Assembly (NCBI RefSeq): GCF_020567525.1
Contig: NZ_JAJCVI010000003.1
Location: 248,001 to 312,000 of the forward strand
Direction of reading: 5' to 3'
DNA from: Halorubellus salinus
Lineage (GTDB): Archaea > Halobacteriota > Halobacteria > Halobacteriales > Natrialbaceae
DNA length: 64,000 nucleotides
The stretch's first letter is position 1. Each line of letters begins with the position of its first letter. Shown one piece after another: positions 60,195 through 64,000 of the stretch. The notes under the pieces are model-generated. The model searched no databases and was not told where the DNA came from. It saw only the letters and a program-made list of their open reading frames with translations. The position numbers and the translations under genes were made by a program.

Positions 60195-62728
60195 GCGAGA
60201 CCCCGCCTCCCGTCGGCGACGCGGAGACCTGTACGCTCTGCGGGCTGGACGTCCCCGACGCGCCCGTTTCGGGTCCGGACGGAACGTACTGCTGCGGGGG
60301 CTGCAAGCAGGTGCACGAGACCGTTGGCGACGTCGCCGTCGACGGGCCCGTCGACTCCGGGGACGTCGCGAGTGCGCTCGATGGGGCCGCTGCACCCGAA
60401 GCGGACGCTGACGGAACAGCGGACGCGGTGGGGGGTGCTGGGGCTGACGCGATGGCGGATGCGGAAGCGGACGCGGAGGCGTACCTGCGCGTCGACGGCA
60501 TGCACTGCACGACGTGCGAGACGTTCGTCGAGGGCGTCGCCGAGCGCGAACCCGGCGTCGCCGCCGCGGACGCGTCCTACGGCTCGCGGCTCGTCCGCGT
60601 CGCGTACGACTCGACCGCGCTCGCGGCGGACGCGCTCCCCGACCGCCTGACCGGGTACGGCTACCGCGCTCGCGGGATGGACGACGCGGACGACGTCGAG
60701 CGCTCCAGCGGCCGCCTCATCGTCGGCGGGTTCTTCGGGATGATGACGATGCTCTGGTACGTCCTCTTCCTCTACCCGGACTACCTCGGCTGGGACGTCT
60801 CCTTCCTCGACGTCGGCGGGAGCGCTGGCTGGTACCTGCTCGCGAACGTCTGGGTGATGGCGACCATCGTCCTCGCGTACACCGGCTATCCCATCCTCCG
60901 GGGCGCGTACGTCAGTTTCGCCGCCGGGAAACCGAACATGGACCTCCTCGTCTCCCTCGCCGCGGTGAACGCGTACGTGTACTCGACGGCGGCGCTCCTC
61001 GTCGGCCGCACCGAGGTGTACTTCGACGTCACGGTCGCCATCGTCCTCGTCGTCTCCATCGGGAACTACCTCGAACGGCGCGCCACCGACCGCGCCGCCG
61101 ACCGCGTCGGGGAACTCGCCGAGGAACGCGTCACCGAGGCGACGGTCCGCCGCGAGGACGGCTCGACCGAAATCGTGCCGGTCGACGCGGTCGACGCGGA
61201 CGACGCGGTCGTCGTCGGCCAGAGCGACCGCGTGCCGCTCGATGGGACGGTCGTCGAGGGCGAGGCCGCGGTCGACGAGTCCCTGCTCACGGGCGAATCC
61301 AAACCCGTCGCGAAGTCGCCGGGCGACCGCGTCGTCGGCGGCTCGACGGTCGTCGACGGCGGCGTCGTGCTCGAACCGGACCACGACACCGCGAGCACGC
61401 TCGACCGACTCGTCGAGACGACGTGGAACCTCGCCGCGTCGCGCTCGGGCGCCCAGCGGCTCGCGGACAAGCTCGCGGCCGTGTTCGTCCCGCTCGTCGT
61501 CACCGCCGCCGTGCTCGCGACCGCGTACTGGCTCGTCGCGACCGGCGACGTCGCCACCGCACTCCTCACCGGCCTCGCCGTCCTCGTCGTCTCGTGTCCG
61601 TGCGCACTCGGGCTCGCGACGCCGCTCGCGGTCGCGTCGGCGGTCTCGCGCGGCCTGGACCGCGGCGTCGTCGTCCGCGACGCGAGCGTCTTCGAGCGCG
61701 CCCCGGACGTCGACACCGTCGTCTTCGACAAGACCGGGACGCTCACGACCGGTGAGATGACCGCCGACCACGTCGTCGCGACCGACGACGCGACCGAAAC
61801 CGACGTGCTCGCGTCGGCCGCGGCCCTGGAGACGTACGCCGACCACCCTGCCGCGGAGGCCATCGTCGACCGTGCCGGGGAACTCGCGGCCCTGGACGCC
61901 ATTCCGACGGCGTCGAGCGTCGAACGCCACCCTGGACGTGGCGTGGCTGGTCGCGTCGACGGGGAGCAGGTGCTCGTCGGGAACCGCGACCTGCTCGCCG
62001 AACACGACGTCGCGGTCCCCGCCGCGCTCGCCGACGCGGGCGACGCGGCCCGCGGCGACGGCGCGCTCCCCGTGTTCGTCGTTCGCGGCGACGAGGCGGT
62101 CGGGCTCGTCGTCGTCCACGACGACCCGCGTCCCGGCTGGGAACGCGCCTGCGAGCGACTCGCTGCCGACGGCCGCGACGTCGTCGTCCTCACCGGCGAC
62201 GACGCCGCCGCCGCCTCCCGGTTCGAGCGCCACGACGCCGTCAGCGAGGTGTACGCGGACGTCCGCCCGGAGTCGAAGACGCAGGTCGTCCGGACGCTCG
62301 CGGCCGACGGCCCGGTGGCGATGGTCGGCGACGGCTCCAACGACGCGGGCGCGCTCGCCGCGGCCGACGTCGGCGTCGCGATGGGGTCCGGGACCGCGCT
62401 CGCCGCCGACGCCGCCGACGCGGTCGTCGTCGACGACGACCTCGCGTCCGTCAGCACGACCTTCGACCTCGCGACCACCGCCCACGACCGGGTTCGCGGG
62501 AACCTCGCGTGGGCGTTCCTCTACAACGCGGTCGCCATCCCCGTCGCCGTCGCCGGCCTCCTGAACCCGCTCGTCGCCGCGGTCGCGATGACCGCGAGCA
62601 GCCTGCTGGTCGTCGCGAACACGCGCCGCGACTGGGAGCTCGACGACGAGACCGACGACGCCGCGGCCGCGACCCGCGACGACGGCGACGCCGCGCCGGT
62701 CGACCACTCGGAGGTGAGCGCCGCGTGA
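60191..62728 (+). CDS. ccoI: copper-transporting P1B-type ATPase, CcoI/FixI-like
   Basis: An 845-aa P-type ATPase (GTG start). Residues ~14-45 have a Cys-rich metal-binding module (CTLCGLDVPDAP with YCCGGCKQVHE), an acidic Ala/Asp linker follows, then an HMA domain with MHCTTCE. The membrane copper site is VVSCPCALGLATPLAV, the phosphorylated Asp is in FDKTGTLTTGE, the nucleotide-site His-Pro is in YADHPAAEA, and the hinge is VGDGSNDAGALA. The N-terminal module and the adjacent SafE-like gene mark it as the oxidase-assembly branch that exports copper for cytochrome oxidase. It overlaps its neighbours at both ends. Confidence 0.93.
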   Translation: MSETPPPVGDAETCTLCGLDVPDAPVSGPDGTYCCGGCKQVHETVGDVAVDGPVDSGDVASALDGAAAPEADADGTADAVGGAGADAMADAEADAEAYLRVDGMHCTTCETFVEGVAEREPGVAAADASYGSRLVRVAYDSTALAADALPDRLTGYGYRARGMDDADDVERSSGRLIVGGFFGMMTMLWYVLFLYPDYLGWDVSFLDVGGSAGWYLLANVWVMATIVLAYTGYPILRGAYVSFAAGKPNMDLLVSLAAVNAYVYSTAALLVGRTEVYFDVTVAIVLVVSIGNYLERRATDRAADRVGELAEERVTEATVRREDGSTEIVPVDAVDADDAVVVGQSDRVPLDGTVVEGEAAVDESLLTGESKPVAKSPGDRVVGGSTVVDGGVVLEPDHDTASTLDRLVETTWNLAASRSGAQRLADKLAAVFVPLVVTAAVLATAYWLVATGDVATALLTGLAVLVVSCPCALGLATPLAVASAVSRGLDRGVVVRDASVFERAPDVDTVVFDKTGTLTTGEMTADHVVATDDATETDVLASAAALETYADHPAAEAIVDRAGELAALDAIPTASSVERHPGRGVAGRVDGEQVLVGNRDLLAEHDVAVPAALADAGDAARGDGALPVFVVRGDEAVGLVVVHDDPRPGWERACERLAADGRDVVVLTGDDAAAASRFERHDAVSEVYADVRPESKTQVVRTLAADGPVAMVGDGSNDAGALAAADVGVAMGSGTALAADAADAVVVDDDLASVSTTFDLATTAHDRVRGNLAWAFLYNAVAIPVAVAGLLNPLVAAVAMTASSLLVVANTRRDWELDDETDDAAAATRDDGDAAPVDHSEVSAA
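60411..60441 (+). repeat. origin-like repeat inside the copper ATPase gene
   Basis: GGAACAGCGGACGCGGTGGG with a further G-rich tail matches the best origin copy (11748-11780) at 18 of the first 20 bases. Here it encodes part of the Asp/Ala/Gly linker between the two metal-binding modules, a stretch of low coding constraint. Confidence 0.65.
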
Positions 62729-63411
62729 CCGAGGAGGCCACGACCCGCGCCGACCGCGCCCTCGACCGTGCCGGGACCGCGCTCGCCGCGTCGACGCCGT
62801 GGCTCGCGCTCGCGGTCGTCCTCCTCCTCGCGATCCTCGGGTACGCGGTCCTCGCGGACGTCGCCGTGACGAAACCACGGTACGCGTTCTATCCCGTCGT
62901 GTGGCTCGTCGTCGGCGCCGCCGCCGTCTCCCGCGCCCCACGAGCCGTCGGGAGCGTGCGCCGTCGCGCGCTCGCCGGCGGCGTCGCCACCGCGTACCTC
63001 GGACTCCTCCTCTGGTTCACCGGGACGGTCTACGTGATGCCCGAGTGGATGTACTCGCTCTCGGTCTTCGCCGACGGCCTCCCCGGGTGGGCGCCCATCG
63101 TGACGTTCATGCTCGGACCCCTAGGCGGGAGCGTCGTCCCGTTCGTCCTCGTCGGGTACGTCGCCCTCGCGTACCTCACCTACGTCGCGCTCACGCGAGC
63201 GACCCGCGGGCTCGCCGCCGCCGTTCTCGGCCCGGTGACCTGCGTCGGGTGCGTCGCCGCTGGCGTCTCCGGCCTCCTCGCGCTCGCCGGCGGAACCGGC
63301 GCGACCGTCGCCGTCGCCGGCGCAAGCGGCGGCGCACTCGCGACCGTCGCCTACGACGCCGCCACCGTCGTCTACCTCGTCGCCGTCACCGCGCTCGCGA
63401 CCGTCGACTGA
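62725..63411 (+). CDS. uncharacterised membrane protein of the copper-delivery operon
   Basis: A 228-aa protein with about six helices: WLALAVVLLLAILGYAVLAD, RYAFYPVVWLVVGAAAVS, LGLLLWFTGTVYVMPEWMYS and others. A cysteine pair in PVTCVGCVAAG within a late helix could bind copper. The GTG start overlaps the ATPase stop (GTGA), so it belongs to that operon. Family not recognised with confidence. Its 3' end is tandemly duplicated. Confidence 0.75.
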   Translation: MTEEATTRADRALDRAGTALAASTPWLALAVVLLLAILGYAVLADVAVTKPRYAFYPVVWLVVGAAAVSRAPRAVGSVRRRALAGGVATAYLGLLLWFTGTVYVMPEWMYSLSVFADGLPGWAPIVTFMLGPLGGSVVPFVLVGYVALAYLTYVALTRATRGLAAAVLGPVTCVGCVAAGVSGLLALAGGTGATVAVAGASGGALATVAYDAATVVYLVAVTALATVD

Positions 63412-63440
63412 CCGTCACCGCGCTCGCGACCGTCGACCCA
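63383..63440 (+). repeat. 29-bp tandem duplication of a gene 3' end including its stop codon
   Basis: Unit 1 (63383-63411) encodes the last residues and the TGA of the preceding gene. Unit 2 (63412-63440) is identical for 26 bases and then has CCA in place of the TGA. It resembles the duplications at uspA and doxX. Confidence 0.85.
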
Positions 63441-63518
63441 CCGCCTCACGGTCGACGAGACCGCGGGCCGGAGCACTCACGCCCCAACTTTACGCTCCCG
63501 TCGGACGAACCAGGGACC

Positions 63519-64000
63519 GTGTACCTCGAAGCCATCCTCTTCGTCGTGGGGTTGGCAGCGCTCGTCGCCGGCGCGAACCGGGCCGTCACCGCCGCCGCGG
63601 ACCTCGCGCTCTACTACGGCGTCAGCCAGTTCTTCATCGGCGTCACGCTCATTTCCGTCGGCACGAGCGTCCCGGAGATGGTGACGAGCGTCTACGCGTC
63701 CTACTACGGCGCCGGCGACCTCGTCGTCGGGAACATCGTCGGGTCGGAGACCGCCCAGATAACGCTCGCCATCGCCGTCGTCGCGTCCGTCGCCCCGTTC
63801 GTCGCCGACCGCCGGAACGTCCTCGTGTACGGGAGCGCGATGCTGCTCGCGATGATCGTGATGCTCCTCGCGCTCGACGACGGCGTCGTCGGGCGCTCGG
63901 AGGGCTTCCTGATGATGCTCGCGTACGTCCAGTTCGTCTACGTCCTCTACACGAACGAGGGCGGCGAGGAGATTGCCGAGGAGGTCGTCGAGGACCGCAA
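63519..64000 (+). CDS. CaCA-family sodium/calcium exchanger (3' end outside window)
   Basis: The first 160 residues of a cation exchanger, starting at GTG 63519. YLEAILFVVGLAALVAGANR is the first helix, and the alpha-1 repeat GVTLISVGTSVPEMVTSVYA carries the GTSxPE ion-binding motif. A second segment, GDLVVGNIVGSETAQITLAI, has the Gly-Asn-x-x-Gly-Ser of the same repeat. It is cut by the right window edge, at a cytoplasmic acidic loop (EEIAEEVVEDRK). Ion specificity cannot be told. Confidence 0.9.
   Translation, partial: MYLEAILFVVGLAALVAGANRAVTAAADLALYYGVSQFFIGVTLISVGTSVPEMVTSVYASYYGAGDLVVGNIVGSETAQITLAIAVVASVAPFVADRRNVLVYGSAMLLAMIVMLLALDDGVVGRSEGFLMMLAYVQFVYVLYTNEGGEEIAEEVVEDR

Overview
The window is chromosomal DNA from a haloarchaeon. 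It is very GC-rich, its proteins are strongly acidic, genes overlap by ATGA/GTGA, and many starts have a TATA-like box 25-30 nt upstream with little or no leader. The gene content agrees: gas-vesicle genes, a sensory rhodopsin with its transducer, halocyanin, a ba3-type oxidase and an archaeal Orc1/Cdc6. I cannot assign a genus from the sequence alone.

Region 1 (1-9.7 kb) is mostly housekeeping: an oxidoreductase/aldo-keto reductase fusion cut by the left edge, a GT4 glycosyltransferase, a universal stress protein, threonine ammonia-lyase, RNase HI, a DEDDy exonuclease and AMP phosphorylase. Region 2 (9.7-11.9 kb) is a replication-origin candidate: an orc1/cdc6 gene, an AT-rich block, and about six G-tailed repeats with core GCGGAC(A/G)...GTGGGG. 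Region 3 (11.9-16.5 kb) holds copper and redox genes: a two-domain halocyanin, a two-domain multicopper oxidase, an HTH regulator with a small membrane partner, DoxX and MsrA. Region 4 (16.9-22.1 kb) is an electron-transfer operon: zinc-type ferredoxin, EtfB, a long EtfA, a FixC-FixX fusion and a small partner. Region 5 (22.2-30.4 kb) is mixed: a serine hydrolase lipoprotein, UspA, a DUF2071-like protein, a phosphate transporter, an HTH-GNAT fusion, a secreted nuclease, a lipoprotein and an SMR exporter. A second cluster of origin-like repeats lies at 27.46-27.70 kb.

Region 6 (30.4-46.3 kb) brings behaviour genes together. cheW-cheY-cheA-cheC-cheD run leftward, diverging from a two-gene unit for a transducer and a sensory rhodopsin. 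A PH-like/SHOCT protein follows. Then comes a complete gas-vesicle structural locus: gvpFGHIJKLM leftward and gvpA-C-N-O rightward. Light sensing, swimming control and buoyancy therefore sit side by side. The rhodopsin is unusual: the Schiff-base counterion Asp of helix C is Gln (Q74), and the SRII signalling Thr before the retinal Lys is Ala.

Region 7 (46.4-54 kb) contains a HerA-like ATPase, a transglutaminase-like lipoprotein, several uncharacterised proteins, an AIM24 protein, a BtrH-like Cys protein and a HEAT-repeat protein. Region 8 (54.0-56.0 kb) is a small iron-acquisition unit behind two DtxR/IdeR-like palindromes. Region 9 (56.0-63.4 kb) is the ba3-type oxidase operon, divergent from a copper-delivery operon (SafE/TauE-like protein, CcoI-type copper ATPase, membrane protein). 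A CaCA-type exchanger runs off the right edge.

A pattern seen across the window is the short tandem duplication (26-44 bp) around gene ends. Three of these duplicate a stop codon and its flanking bases (doxX, uspA and the gene ending at 63,411). All motif and repeat surveys were done by eye and are not exhaustive.
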